A stretch of DNA of 64,000 bases from UBA1757 sp963617485. GTDB taxonomy: Bacteria > Bacteroidota > Bacteroidia > Bacteroidales > UBA1402. The position numbers and the translations under genes are program-made. Position 1 is the stretch's first letter. Each line of letters opens with the position of its first letter. Location of the stretch: positions 33,805 to 97,804 of the forward strand of contig CAVEPA010000009.1 in NCBI GenBank assembly GCA_963617485.1. Reading direction: 5' to 3'. Below are positions 23,785 to 33,003 of this stretch, one piece after another. The notes below the pieces were generated by a model, which was given only the letters and a program-made list of their open reading frames with translations, had not been told where the DNA came from and did no database searches.

Positions 23785-25881
23785 TCAACTGATGATGCCC
23801 CAGTTGACTTCGTGGGCATAGCGTCTGCGGAGTTCACGGCGAAGGACGGCATTCTCGGTCTTGAGCAAATCGGGGTCATCGGCCAATATCTGTTTGGCCA
23901 GATTGCGCGTATATTCCACCAGTTGACCATCGTGGGCAAGGTCTGCGATTTTCATATCAAAGGGAATGCCACTTTGCTGCACACCTTCGATGTCACCGGG
24001 GCCGCGCAGCTTCAAATCGGCCTCGGAAATCTCGAAACCATCGTTGGTGGAAGTCATGATTTCGATACGCTTGCGTCCATCCTCGGAAAGCTTGTAGGAA
24101 CTGAGCAACACGCAATACGATTGCTCGGCCCCACGCCCCACGCGGCCCCGCAACTGATGCAGCTGCGAAAGGCCGAAGCGTTCGGCATTCTGTATCACCA
24201 TAATGGAGGCGTTAGGCACATCCACGCCCACCTCTATTACCGTGGTAGCCACCAGTATGCGTGTCTCGCCGCTGGAAAACTGCCGCATCTGCTCGTCTTT
24301 TTCGGCCGGCTTCATCTTGCCGTGTACCATACCCACCTTGACCTCGCTGAAGACTTGACAGATATGTTCGTAGCCATCTTTCAGGTTCTTGTAATCGGAG
24401 CGTTCCGATTCTTCGATAAGCGGATAGACGATGTAAATCTGGCGACCCGCCCGCAGTTCTTCGTGCATAAAGCGGTAAAGGTCGGCCAGTTGGTTCTCGT
24501 AACGGTGTACCGTCTGTATGGGCTTGCGTCCGGGAGGCAACTCATCGATGACCGAGACATCGAGGTCGCCGTAAAGGGTCATGGCCAGAGTGCGCGGAAT
24601 GGGGGTCGCGGTCATCACCAGCACATGAGGCGGCGTGCTGTTCTTGGCCCAGAGTTTGCTGCGCTGCACCACTCCGAAACGATGTTGCTCGTCTATCACC
24701 ACCAAACCAAGATTATGGAACCGCACTTCGTCTTCGATAAGCGCATGGGTGCCAATAAGTATATTCAAAGAGCCATTGCGCAGGTCTTCGTGCAAGGCTT
24801 CACGGTCTTTTTTCTTGGTAGAACCGGTAAGCAGCGCCACTTTAAGCGGCATACCCTCGAGAAAACGTGAGATGTTGGCATAATGTTGCTGAGCCAAGAT
24901 TTCTGTAGGAGCCATCATGCAGGCCTGAAATCCGTTGTCTATGGCCATCAGCATCGACATAAGCGCCACCAGCGTCTTGCCGCTGCCCACATCGCCCTGG
25001 ATAAGCCGGTTCATCTGCACATTGCCCGCCACGTTGGCGCGAATTTCCTTAAGCACACGCTTTTGCGCAGCGGTCAGCGAGAAAGGCAAACGATGGTGAT
25101 AAAAATAATTGAAGTTTTCGCCGATGCGCTTGAAGGGCAGTCCTTGCAAGCGCTGATTCCGCTGACGGGCGAAACGCAGAATCTGTAACTGCAGATAGAG
25201 CAGTTCTTCCAGTTTCAAACGGTAGCGTGCATTCTTGAGCGAGAGCGCATCGGCGGGAAAATGCACCTGCCGCAAAGCATCGTTCAGAGAACAAAGTCGT
25301 AGACGCTGCACCAGATAGTCGGGCAAGGTTTCGGGCAGACGCTCGTCCATCTGACGGAACAGGGACACCACTATTTTCTGTATGGCACGGCTGTTCAGAT
25401 AGGAGTTTTTCATCTTCTCCGTGGTACGGTAATAGGCTTGCAGCCCACCCGTCAGAAGACGCAGATTACCTTCGTTGGCCACGTCAATGTCGGGATGCGT
25501 CAGATTGATTTTATTGCCGAACTGGGCAGGTTTGCCAAAAACCAGATAGGTATCTTTGGTATTGTAGCGGTCCTGCACGTATTTAATGCCCTTGAACCAC
25601 ACCAGTTCCAAGACACCCGTGTCATCGGCCAAACGAACCACAAAACGCTTGCCACGACCTTCGCCTTCGGTGCGCATATCAAGTATGTGGCCGCAGACCT
25701 GCACATAGGGCATCCCCGACTGCAACTCGGCTATCTTGTGTATTTTACTACGGTCGATGTATTTGTATGGAAAATAGTACAACAAATCCTCCTGGCAAGT
25801 GATGTTCAGTTCCTTGGCCAGAATGTCGGCACGCGAAGGTCCGACACCTTTGAGGTAGGTCAACTCTTTCCGTAAATCCAT
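23785..25881 (-). CDS. recG: ATP-dependent DNA helicase RecG
   Basis: A 698-residue superfamily 2 helicase that reverses stalled forks and migrates branched DNA. The N-terminal wedge/OB domain spans about 1-200 (LKGVGPSRADILAKELNI, YVQVCGHILDMRTEG). Walker A is GDVGSGKT (296-303), the Walker B box DEQH (397-400), motif III ATPIPRTLA follows, and the C-terminal helicase lobe has the Arg-rich motif VI QLRGRVGRG. It is the last gene of the long gyrB-recG run, 23 bases after ispD. Confidence 0.96.
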   Translation of the reverse strand: MDLRKELTYLKGVGPSRADILAKELNITCQEDLLYYFPYKYIDRSKIHKIAELQSGMPYVQVCGHILDMRTEGEGRGKRFVVRLADDTGVLELVWFKGIKYVQDRYNTKDTYLVFGKPAQFGNKINLTHPDIDVANEGNLRLLTGGLQAYYRTTEKMKNSYLNSRAIQKIVVSLFRQMDERLPETLPDYLVQRLRLCSLNDALRQVHFPADALSLKNARYRLKLEELLYLQLQILRFARQRNQRLQGLPFKRIGENFNYFYHHRLPFSLTAAQKRVLKEIRANVAGNVQMNRLIQGDVGSGKTLVALMSMLMAIDNGFQACMMAPTEILAQQHYANISRFLEGMPLKVALLTGSTKKKDREALHEDLRNGSLNILIGTHALIEDEVRFHNLGLVVIDEQHRFGVVQRSKLWAKNSTPPHVLVMTATPIPRTLAMTLYGDLDVSVIDELPPGRKPIQTVHRYENQLADLYRFMHEELRAGRQIYIVYPLIEESERSDYKNLKDGYEHICQVFSEVKVGMVHGKMKPAEKDEQMRQFSSGETRILVATTVIEVGVDVPNASIMVIQNAERFGLSQLHQLRGRVGRGAEQSYCVLLSSYKLSEDGRKRIEIMTSTNDGFEISEADLKLRGPGDIEGVQQSGIPFDMKIADLAHDGQLVEYTRNLAKQILADDPDLLKTENAVLRRELRRRYAHEVNWGIIS

Positions 25882-25904
25882 CCTTATAGGGAAATGTTAA
25901 GCAT

Positions 25905-26597
25905 CTATTCCTGTGACAGCCACAGCGAGGCTATGGCCAAATCGTCGGGAGTGGTTATCTTGATGTTGCGGCGACTGCCTTCCACCAAAGACACGCTATG
26001 GCCGGCAGCCTCCATCACCGAAGCATCATCCGTAAAAGTTTCCTGATAGCCACTCTGATAGGCCGACCACAAAGCATCAGCATCGAACACCTGAGGTGTT
26101 TGCACCAGTCGAAAAGCCGTACGGTCTTCGGCCAAACTTTGTCCATCGTCTGTCACCCGGCGGATGCTCTCCACCAATGCTTGTACAGGAATGGCCGCCC
26201 CGCTAATGGCAGCCTGGGCATAACAACGTTCCAACAAGGCCTTATCCACGAAGGGACGCACCGCATCGTGCACGGCCACCAGAGCCTTACCACACTCGGG
26301 CCCACGCAGCTGCTGTACCATCAGCAGGCCGCTTTTCACCGAATCGTAACGCTGTTGTCCGCCAAAGGCAAGGTGATGCGGCAGGTTAAAATGATGCTGC
26401 TCACACAATTCCAGCCAATAGTCCAGCTGATTCTCCGGCAAGACCAATACCAGCTCCAAAGCCTCATCATAGTTGCGGAAGGCCTCCAAGGTGCGCATCA
26501 GCATAGGTTTGCCTCCCAAAAGCAAGAACTGCTTGGGAATCTGGCTGTTCATGCGTTTGCCACTGCCTCCTGCCACTATGACGGCGAACTTTTTCAT
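25905..26597 (-). CDS. ispD: 2-C-methyl-D-erythritol 4-phosphate cytidylyltransferase
   Basis: A 230-residue MEP-pathway enzyme coupling MEP to CTP. The nucleotide-binding signature is VAGGSGKRMNSQIPKQFLLLGGKP (8-31). ALVAVHDAVRPFV and the C-terminal DDASVMEAAGHSVSLVEGSRRNIKITTPDDLAIA are the IspD family pattern. The gene starts 3 bases after the alkaline phosphatase stop and precedes recG. ispG at 5611 acts two steps from the end of the same pathway. Confidence 0.95.
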   Translation of the reverse strand: MKKFAVIVAGGSGKRMNSQIPKQFLLLGGKPMLMRTLEAFRNYDEALELVLVLPENQLDYWLELCEQHHFNLPHHLAFGGQQRYDSVKSGLLMVQQLRGPECGKALVAVHDAVRPFVDKALLERCYAQAAISGAAIPVQALVESIRRVTDDGQSLAEDRTAFRLVQTPQVFDADALWSAYQSGYQETFTDDASVMEAAGHSVSLVEGSRRNIKITTPDDLAIASLWLSQE

Positions 26598-26600
26598 GAC

Positions 26601-27707
26601 TTATTTCAATTTCATCAAGGAAGACATGATAGCCTTGTGGTCGGAATTCTGCAAGAAGGAAGGATAAGCATCCACGCCTGCCCCGAAGAGATACACCGGC
26701 ACAGCCACACCCGTATGTCCCGAAGTGTTGAAACGATGCTTGAAATCCTCGCCCTGCTGATAGGCTTTGTCTTGCAATACCGACAGACCGCCGGTTTCGT
26801 GATCGGCCGTCACCACCACCAAAGTGTTTTTCTGCTTGCGGGCAAAATCTACAGCCACCTGCACGGCCTTGTCAAAATCGAGGGTTTCTGCAACAACGCC
26901 CTGCACATCGCTCGCATGACAGCGGAAATCGATGGCCGAACCCTCCACCATCAGCACGAAACCGTCCTTATCCTGACTAAGATAATCGATGGCAAGAGCC
27001 ACTGCCTGAGGCAGATAATCGCCACGACCTTCGAGTTTTGCGGGTAGATGTTCTTCGGCGCAGAAAGCTAATAGGCTAGCTTGTTCGCTGGGGTTGCGCT
27101 GCTGGAGCGCGCTGCATTGCTGCAAGTCTTCGAAACTATTGAACAATTGTTTACCCTGTTCTTTCAAGGCTGAAGCAAGGTCGAGAGAATCGGCTCTGCC
27201 GCTCAAATGCTGGCGGCCGCCACCTATCATGATATTGGGCGTATAGTCGAGCATTTCTCGCGATATCACATCCATATTGCCGCGTTTTTCCGTGTGTGCG
27301 TAAAAACTGGCGGGTGTGGCATGACACAGGTCGCAAGTAACGACTATACCCGTTGCCTTGCCGTTGCGCTGTGCATCAACCAAGATAGAGTACATGGGCA
27401 CAGAATCTGTGGTCATGCCTATCATCCCGTTGTTGGTTTTCCGTCCGCAAGCCAAAGCCGAACCACTGGCCGCCGAGTCGGTAATCTTTCTGTTGGCCGA
27501 CCAAGTTTCCTGCAAGGCTATCGCATCAGCTTGCGACATCATCACAAGGGGGGCGTTCTGCGCCATAGCAGCAGCATAAGCTTGATTAAGGCCCATACCA
27601 TCGCCAATCATAAAAATCACATTCTTGACAGGCTTTGCCGCCTGCAGTGCCATCGACACCATAAGCGCCGACAACAAGATGCCGTACTTTTTCATCTTAT
27701 TCATCAT
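26601..27707 (-). CDS. Alkaline phosphatase
   Basis: A 368-residue exported phosphomonoesterase of the PhoA superfamily. It has a signal peptide (KKYGILLSALMVSMALQAA), the metal ligand in FMIGDGMG (Asp36), the catalytic Ser78 in TDSAASGSALACGRKT, HATPASFYAHTEKRG, VEGSAIDFRCHASD and the late metal motif VTADHETGGL. At 368 residues it is shorter than E. coli PhoA (471) and closer to the compact Bacteroidota forms. The ATG at 27707 overlaps the xseB end by 11 bases; a start at 27695 (MKKYG) would leave no overlap and is equally likely. No Pho-box was identified. Confidence 0.92.
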   Translation of the reverse strand: MMNKMKKYGILLSALMVSMALQAAKPVKNVIFMIGDGMGLNQAYAAAMAQNAPLVMMSQADAIALQETWSANRKITDSAASGSALACGRKTNNGMIGMTTDSVPMYSILVDAQRNGKATGIVVTCDLCHATPASFYAHTEKRGNMDVISREMLDYTPNIMIGGGRQHLSGRADSLDLASALKEQGKQLFNSFEDLQQCSALQQRNPSEQASLLAFCAEEHLPAKLEGRGDYLPQAVALAIDYLSQDKDGFVLMVEGSAIDFRCHASDVQGVVAETLDFDKAVQVAVDFARKQKNTLVVVTADHETGGLSVLQDKAYQQGEDFKHRFNTSGHTGVAVPVYLFGAGVDAYPSFLQNSDHKAIMSSLMKLK

Positions 27708-27897
27708 TTTTCAATACTTCCTGCAAAGAAGTTTGGGTTTGCGTCAATTTTTTTTGACAAAAGGCTATCAGTTCACTGGCACGCTGCACTTGCTTTACCA
27801 TATCGTCCACATCGAGCTGGCCGTTCTGCAGTGCCTGCATGATGGTCTCCAGTTCGGCCATAGCCTCGGCGTAACTGGGAATCGTTTTCTTTGCCAT
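27697..27897 (-). CDS. xseB: Exodeoxyribonuclease VII small subunit
   Basis: A 66-residue helical protein with the XseB pattern SYAEAMAELETIMQALQNGQLDVDDMVKQVQRASELIAFCQKKL. Several copies wrap one XseA to make exonuclease VII, a single-strand nuclease. It begins 2 bases after the xseA stop and overlaps the alkaline phosphatase start. Confidence 0.93.
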   Translation of the reverse strand: MAKKTIPSYAEAMAELETIMQALQNGQLDVDDMVKQVQRASELIAFCQKKLTQTQTSLQEVLKNDE

Positions 27898-27899
27898 AG

Positions 27900-29171
27900 T
27901 TATGTATTCTTTTTATCTTCCTGTTTGCAAGTACCTTTCACCGAAGTCAGCCGGGAAAAAGCCACACCGTCGCGCAGGCGCGTTTCCAGAATGCAGTCCG
28001 GTTTAAGCTGCTCCACCGATTTTACTATCTTGCCGTCCACCAAACTAAGGCTATAGCCCCGGTCGAGCTGGTCTTGCGGACTATATAGTTTCAACTGACT
28101 TTGCATCAGTTCCAATCGATGACGTTGTTCTTGTAAGCACTTTTCCGTACACTGGCCCAAGAGCATCCATTGCCGCTGCAAATAAAGCTGCTGACGGTAG
28201 ACTGCTTGAGCGGTCGATATTTTCAACGCATCGGTATAACGCAGCAGTCGCTGTTTTCCTTCTTGCAGGAACTGTTGAACATATTGCCGCAAAGACTGCT
28301 GATACTCTTGCAGTTGCTCCCATTGTCCCGACATGGATTCGCGCAGGAACTCGGCCACGGCCGTCGGCGTTTTCAGGGCTCGGTAAGCCACCAAATCGGC
28401 CACCGACTCATCGCGTTCGTGTCCGATACCCGTCAAGACTGGCAGCGGGAACTGGGCGATGGACGCACAAAGGGCATAACTGTCGAAACAAGACAAATCG
28501 GCCGTGGCACCGCCGCCGCGTATCATCACCACCACATCGAAACGGTCGGATTCCTCCATTATCGCATCGAGTGCCTGAAGGACGGACGCTTCGGCCTGAT
28601 CGCCCTGCATCACCGCCGGGAACAAATTCCATTCAAATGCGAAGCCACTCTCTCTGAGTTGCACACAGAAGTCTTCGTAGCCCGCCGCCGTTGCCGACGA
28701 AATAATAGCCAGACGTTGTGGCAACAAGGGCCAAGGCACTTCTTTGTTCAGGTCCAGAACCCCTTCCTGCTTGAGCCGCTGCAATATTTCCTGACGGCGG
28801 CGGGCCCAGTCGCCCAAAGTGTAGTTGGGGTCAATATCGGTAATGACCAGCGACAATCCATAGCACTCATGGTAGCTAACGCTCACTTCGACCAGCACCT
28901 TCTGCCCGCGCGACAAGGACGTACCCGTACTCATCTGGAAGCGCGACGATAGGAAGAACCAAACATTAGACCAGATAACCGCCTTGGCCCGCGCCAGCAG
29001 ACGGTCGCTACCGGCCTTCTTCTCGATAAGTTCCAAATAGCAATGCCCCGAAGCATTGGTCTTGCATTCAGCGATTTCGGCCGTAACCCAATACTTTTCG
29101 GGGAAAGCTTCGTCCAACACATCCTTCAGCAGCCGGTTGAACGCAGAGAGACTTATCGGGCCCGCGAACAT
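27900..29171 (-). CDS. xseA: Exodeoxyribonuclease VII large subunit
   Basis: A 423-residue catalytic subunit of exonuclease VII. The N-terminal OB fold (about 1-105) is followed by the nuclease domain with IRGGGATADLSCFDSY and GIGHERDESVADLVAYRALKTPTAVAEFL, the conserved catalytic segment. A long helical region then binds XseB, and the C-terminus carries the small DRGYSL motif. It lies 9 bases after the acyl-CoA synthetase gene and is coupled to xseB. Confidence 0.95.
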   Translation of the reverse strand: MFAGPISLSAFNRLLKDVLDEAFPEKYWVTAEIAECKTNASGHCYLELIEKKAGSDRLLARAKAVIWSNVWFFLSSRFQMSTGTSLSRGQKVLVEVSVSYHECYGLSLVITDIDPNYTLGDWARRRQEILQRLKQEGVLDLNKEVPWPLLPQRLAIISSATAAGYEDFCVQLRESGFAFEWNLFPAVMQGDQAEASVLQALDAIMEESDRFDVVVMIRGGGATADLSCFDSYALCASIAQFPLPVLTGIGHERDESVADLVAYRALKTPTAVAEFLRESMSGQWEQLQEYQQSLRQYVQQFLQEGKQRLLRYTDALKISTAQAVYRQQLYLQRQWMLLGQCTEKCLQEQRHRLELMQSQLKLYSPQDQLDRGYSLSLVDGKIVKSVEQLKPDCILETRLRDGVAFSRLTSVKGTCKQEDKKNT

Positions 29172-29180
29172 AGCTGATTG

Positions 29181-30839
29181 TTATACCGGTTGAATGCCTC
29201 TTTCTGCCAAAAGTTTCAGACTAAGGTCCTTCAACTTGAATTTCTGTATCTTACCACTTCCCGTCAAGGGGAATTCCTTGACAAAGAAAACATACTTGGG
29301 GATTTTGTGACGGGCAATCTTGCCACGGCAGAAGTCCTGAACCTGCTGTTCGTCCATTTGCACCCCTTCGTGCAAAATGATGAAGGCCCCCACCTGCTCG
29401 CCATATTTGGGAGAAGGCACGGCAGCCACCTGAACATCTTTCAGCCCGGGCAACTGGTAGAGAAACTCCTCGATTTCACGTGGATAGACGTTCTCACCAC
29501 CACGGATAATCATATCCTTAATACGTCCGGTAATGCGGTAATTGCCATTGGCATCCTTTACGCCAAGGTCGCCCGAATGGAGAAAACCATTGGCATCGAT
29601 AACCTCGGCAGTAGCCTGGGGATTCTTGTAATAACCCTTCATCACCAGATAGCCGCGACAACACATTTCACCTTGCTCGCCCACAGCGCATTCCTCACCA
29701 GTTTCGGGGTTCAGCACCTTCACTTCCGTGAAAGGATACTCGCGGCCCACCGTGGTGCAGCGCGTTTCAAAAGAATCGTCCCAACGAGTCTGGGTCATGC
29801 CCGGAGAACTTTCCGTCAAGCCGTAGACACTGGTAATATAGGTAATGTGCAGTTTTTCCGTCACGGCTCTCATCAGCTCGACAGGGCAGAGAGAACCGGC
29901 CATGATGCCCGTCCGCAAGGAGGTGACATCGAACATATTGAACATCGGGTGGTTCAATTCAGCGATGAACATAGTAGGCACCCCGTACAAAGCCGTGCAG
30001 CGCTCCTTATGCACCGAAGCCAACACCACCAGCGGATCGAAAGACTCTATCATCACCTGAGTGCAGCCGTGAGTCAAGCAGTTCATGGTAGCCAGCACCA
30101 CGCCGAAGCAATGGAACAAAGGCACCGGAACGCAAAGCTTGTCGGCCGAAGTGAAGGCCATGTGCTCGCCCGTGAAGAATCCGTCGTTGACGATATTGTG
30201 ATGGGTCAGCATGACACCCTTGGGGAAGCCCGTCGTGCCGGAAGTGTACTGCATATTGGCCACATCGTAGCAGGAAACGCTCCGCTTGATGGCCAGATAT
30301 TCGTCATCGTAGATGTTTTGACCCAAGAGCAAGAGCTCGGCCGTATTGTACATACCACGATACTTTTCCTGACCGATGAAAACGACATTCTTCAGATATG
30401 GAAAACGTTCGCTCTTCAGATGGCCACGCTGCGTTTCGCGCAGTTCGGGCAACATCTTGTATACCATATCAATATAGCTGCCGTCGAATACACCTTCGGT
30501 AATGCACAGCGTGTGCAGATCAGCATTTTCCACCAAAAACTCAAGCTCGTTCTGTTTGTAGTTGGTGTTTACCGTCACGGCAACGGCACCCAGTTTGGCA
30601 GTAGCGTACAGAAAAGTAAGCCAGTCGGGAACATTGGTAGCCCAAATGCCCACGTGCGAACCGCGCTTGACACCAATGGCCATCAGGCCCTTGGCCATAT
30701 TGTCGACACGCTCGTTGAACTGTTTGTAGGTAAAGCGCAAATCGCGGTCGGAATACACAAGATATTCCTTGTCAGGAGTCGTTTCGGCCCAGTGTTCCAA
30801 AAACCCGCCGATGGTTCTCTCTGTGAGTTGGTATTCCAT
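29181..30839 (-). CDS. AMP-binding acyl-CoA synthetase
   Basis: A 552-residue adenylate-forming ligase. The P-loop YTSGTTGFPKGV is at 198-209, the second motif YGLTESSPGM near 330, the hinge GDLGVKDANGNYRITGRIKDMIIRGGENVYPREIEEFL lies after residue 400, and the catalytic lysine is in LTGSGKIQK near the C-terminus. It is closest to medium- and long-chain or 2-methylacyl synthetases, but the substrate cannot be fixed from sequence. It lies 3 bases after the XRE-cupin regulator gene, a pairing frequent in Bacteroidales, so the regulator probably responds to a related metabolite. Confidence 0.9.
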   Translation of the reverse strand: MEYQLTERTIGGFLEHWAETTPDKEYLVYSDRDLRFTYKQFNERVDNMAKGLMAIGVKRGSHVGIWATNVPDWLTFLYATAKLGAVAVTVNTNYKQNELEFLVENADLHTLCITEGVFDGSYIDMVYKMLPELRETQRGHLKSERFPYLKNVVFIGQEKYRGMYNTAELLLLGQNIYDDEYLAIKRSVSCYDVANMQYTSGTTGFPKGVMLTHHNIVNDGFFTGEHMAFTSADKLCVPVPLFHCFGVVLATMNCLTHGCTQVMIESFDPLVVLASVHKERCTALYGVPTMFIAELNHPMFNMFDVTSLRTGIMAGSLCPVELMRAVTEKLHITYITSVYGLTESSPGMTQTRWDDSFETRCTTVGREYPFTEVKVLNPETGEECAVGEQGEMCCRGYLVMKGYYKNPQATAEVIDANGFLHSGDLGVKDANGNYRITGRIKDMIIRGGENVYPREIEEFLYQLPGLKDVQVAAVPSPKYGEQVGAFIILHEGVQMDEQQVQDFCRGKIARHKIPKYVFFVKEFPLTGSGKIQKFKLKDLSLKLLAERGIQPV

Positions 30840-30842
30840 GGC

Positions 30843-31424
30843 TTAGAAAGGAGTATAGACAACGGCCAAAATCTGCGCACCTTGATCGTCGGCGGCATGC
30901 AGGTTATGGTTGACAATGGAATCGTAATAGATACTCTCGCCTTCGTTGACGATAAAGTTTTCTTTGCCGTAAGACACTTCAATCTTACCCTTCAGCACAT
31001 AGATGAACTCTTCGCCTTCGTGCGACGAAAGTTCGTAGCCGTTCTTGGATGCCGAATCGACGTTAATAAGAAAAGGTTCCATGCTCCGTCCGGCTTTTTT
31101 TTCGGCCAGGGAGAAGAAAGTCAGGAAGTTGTGCGAAGTGGCCGTCTTACTCGAAAAGCTGATGCCTTCCACCAGGTCTTGTTTGCGAGTGAGGACAGGG
31201 CCCAGTTGGTCGTTGTCGTCCAAAAAAGTGCCCAGACGCACGCCCAAGGCACGGGCCATTTTGATAAGCGGAGCCAAAGATGGCAACTGGTTGTTGTTCT
31301 CGATTAGATTAATCTGTTCAACGCTGAGGCCGGAACGTTCGGCAAAATCCTCGACGCTGATCATTTTGCTTTCACGGATGTTCTTGATTTTCGATCCGAG
31401 TTCTTTCATCTTGTCTGTTGACAT
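30843..31424 (-). CDS. XRE-family transcriptional regulator with C-terminal cupin
   Basis: A 193-residue protein with an N-terminal helix-turn-helix (about 8-65, IRESKMISVEDFAERSGLSVEQINLIENN) and a C-terminal cupin barrel (about 115-190, GEEFIYVLKGKIEVSYGKENFIVNEGESIYYDSIVNHNLHA). Members of this architecture (PuuR, SutR, ClgR-like) sense small ligands or metals through the cupin and repress nearby genes. Here the neighbour is the acyl-CoA synthetase immediately downstream. It lies 4 bases after the GH28 gene and has no visible promoter of its own, so it is likely co-transcribed. Confidence 0.88.
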   Translation of the reverse strand: MSTDKMKELGSKIKNIRESKMISVEDFAERSGLSVEQINLIENNNQLPSLAPLIKMARALGVRLGTFLDDNDQLGPVLTRKQDLVEGISFSSKTATSHNFLTFFSLAEKKAGRSMEPFLINVDSASKNGYELSSHEGEEFIYVLKGKIEVSYGKENFIVNEGESIYYDSIVNHNLHAADDQGAQILAVVYTPF

Positions 31425-31428
31425 ACGT

Positions 31429-32985
31429 CTATTTGGTTTTCTGAGTATTGCGACGCACTACATTATGTGCATCGCGGTATATGATATCTTTGCCCTCTTG
31501 GGGGATAATTTCGACATTTTCAAGCACTACACCGTCCACCTGTGCCAAGATGCCGCCTTTCTTGGCCTTGAAAAGGCTGTTACGGATTTCCACCTCGCTA
31601 ATCTTCATTTCGGGAAGACCATTGAAGAGGAAGGCACAAGCAGCACCATTGCAGGTAACGTTGTTGATGTAGATTTTGCGGAAAATGGGCGTAGTTTCGT
31701 CCACGGGTCGCATTTCTACCAGCGGTTTACTCGGTTCGTCACCATCTTCTGGGACGGGAGATTTTCCTTCGTAATATAGGTTGAACGACAAGGGTTCGGC
31801 GGGAATATCCACCATACGGATGCCGTCTATCCAAATATTCTCCACCACACCGCCACGGCCACGGGTACTCTTGAAACGCAGACCTACATCGGTGCCCAAG
31901 AAAGTGCAGTCTTTCACATACATGCGACGCGCACCTCCCGACATTTCACTGCCGATGACAAAACCGCCATGGCCATGATAAACCGTATTGCCCACAATCA
32001 AGGCATCCTGACAAGGCATACCGCGGTCGCGACCTTCCTTGTTCTTGCCCGATTTGATGCAGATGGCATCATCGCCCACATCGAAGCTGCATTTGTATAC
32101 GATGGAATTGGTGCAGGATTCCAAATCCAAACCATCACCATTCTGCGAATACCAAGGGTTGCGAACGGAAACCTTATAAAGAACCACGTTTTCGCAGCAG
32201 TAGGGATGCAGACACCAAGCCGGCGAATTCTGGAAAGACACGCCGCTGAGCAGCACATTCTTGCAATTGCGGAAATTCAGCAGCTGCGGACGGAAAAAGT
32301 CCTTGTAAGGTTCCAAAGCTTCCAAATCGTCACCCGAGCGCAGAGAGGCATCAACATAAGCGTCACGCGCACCTACGGATGGAAACCAAATATCGCCTTT
32401 TTCGTTGGTGGCACTACCCTCTTTGGCGAGCAGATTTCTCCATTGCGCAGCAGTCATCTTGGCCTTCTTGACCGGACGCCAGGAATCTCCCTGACCGTCA
32501 ATGACACCTTCGCCCACAATGGCGATGTTTTCGAGCTTGTCACCCGAAATGGGGTTCTGGCAACGAATCGCTGTCAAGCCCTCAAAAGTGGTTTTCTGCA
32601 AAGGATATTTGCTGTGGTCGGTAGAGAACAGCACGACAGCGCCACGCTGCAAATTCAGGCAGAAATTGCTCACGAAAACAATGGGGCCAGTCACATAGAT
32701 GCCCGGTTCCACCACAAGCGTTCCGCCGCCCTTGGCGTTGATGTGGGCTATGGCGTCGGCGAAGGCTTGGGTATTGTCAGCCAGGCCGTTGCCATTGCCG
32801 CCAAAATCCTTCAAGTTGGCTTGGTAATCGGGAATGGACGGCAGCTGATAGGCGGGCATATCAAAAGGAATATCCATCTTATAGAGGGCATCCAAATCGG
32901 CTTTCAGTTCACAAGGTTGCTGGCAGCAGGCATTTAACCCAAGGCCCAAAAGGGCCAGCATCATCAGTTTGGAGATGTACTTCAT
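31429..32985 (-). CDS. Glycoside hydrolase family 28 lipoprotein (polygalacturonase-like)
   Basis: A 518-residue right-handed beta-helix enzyme with lipobox LNAC (Cys20), so probably lipid-anchored. All four GH28 motifs are present: NGDG with Asp284, GDDA with Asp305-Asp306, GHG with His339, and R-x-K (Arg370, Lys372). GH28 enzymes hydrolyse alpha-1,4-galacturonide bonds of pectin or rhamnogalacturonan with inversion. There is an insertion around 170-235 relative to short GH28 members. It lies only 18 bases after the gyrB stop and is not in a polysaccharide-utilisation locus with SusC/SusD. Confidence 0.9.
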   Translation of the reverse strand: MKYISKLMMLALLGLGLNACCQQPCELKADLDALYKMDIPFDMPAYQLPSIPDYQANLKDFGGNGNGLADNTQAFADAIAHINAKGGGTLVVEPGIYVTGPIVFVSNFCLNLQRGAVVLFSTDHSKYPLQKTTFEGLTAIRCQNPISGDKLENIAIVGEGVIDGQGDSWRPVKKAKMTAAQWRNLLAKEGSATNEKGDIWFPSVGARDAYVDASLRSGDDLEALEPYKDFFRPQLLNFRNCKNVLLSGVSFQNSPAWCLHPYCCENVVLYKVSVRNPWYSQNGDGLDLESCTNSIVYKCSFDVGDDAICIKSGKNKEGRDRGMPCQDALIVGNTVYHGHGGFVIGSEMSGGARRMYVKDCTFLGTDVGLRFKSTRGRGGVVENIWIDGIRMVDIPAEPLSFNLYYEGKSPVPEDGDEPSKPLVEMRPVDETTPIFRKIYINNVTCNGAACAFLFNGLPEMKISEVEIRNSLFKAKKGGILAQVDGVVLENVEIIPQEGKDIIYRDAHNVVRRNTQKTK

Positions 32986-33003
32986 CGAAATCGGTGTTAA
33001 GTG

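Noticed and set aside
29178..31307. A 709-codon open frame on the plus strand
   Set aside because: It is fully antisense to the acyl-CoA synthetase and the XRE-cupin gene, has His/Gln-rich composition, no family motifs and no promoter. Long antisense frames are common at this base composition.
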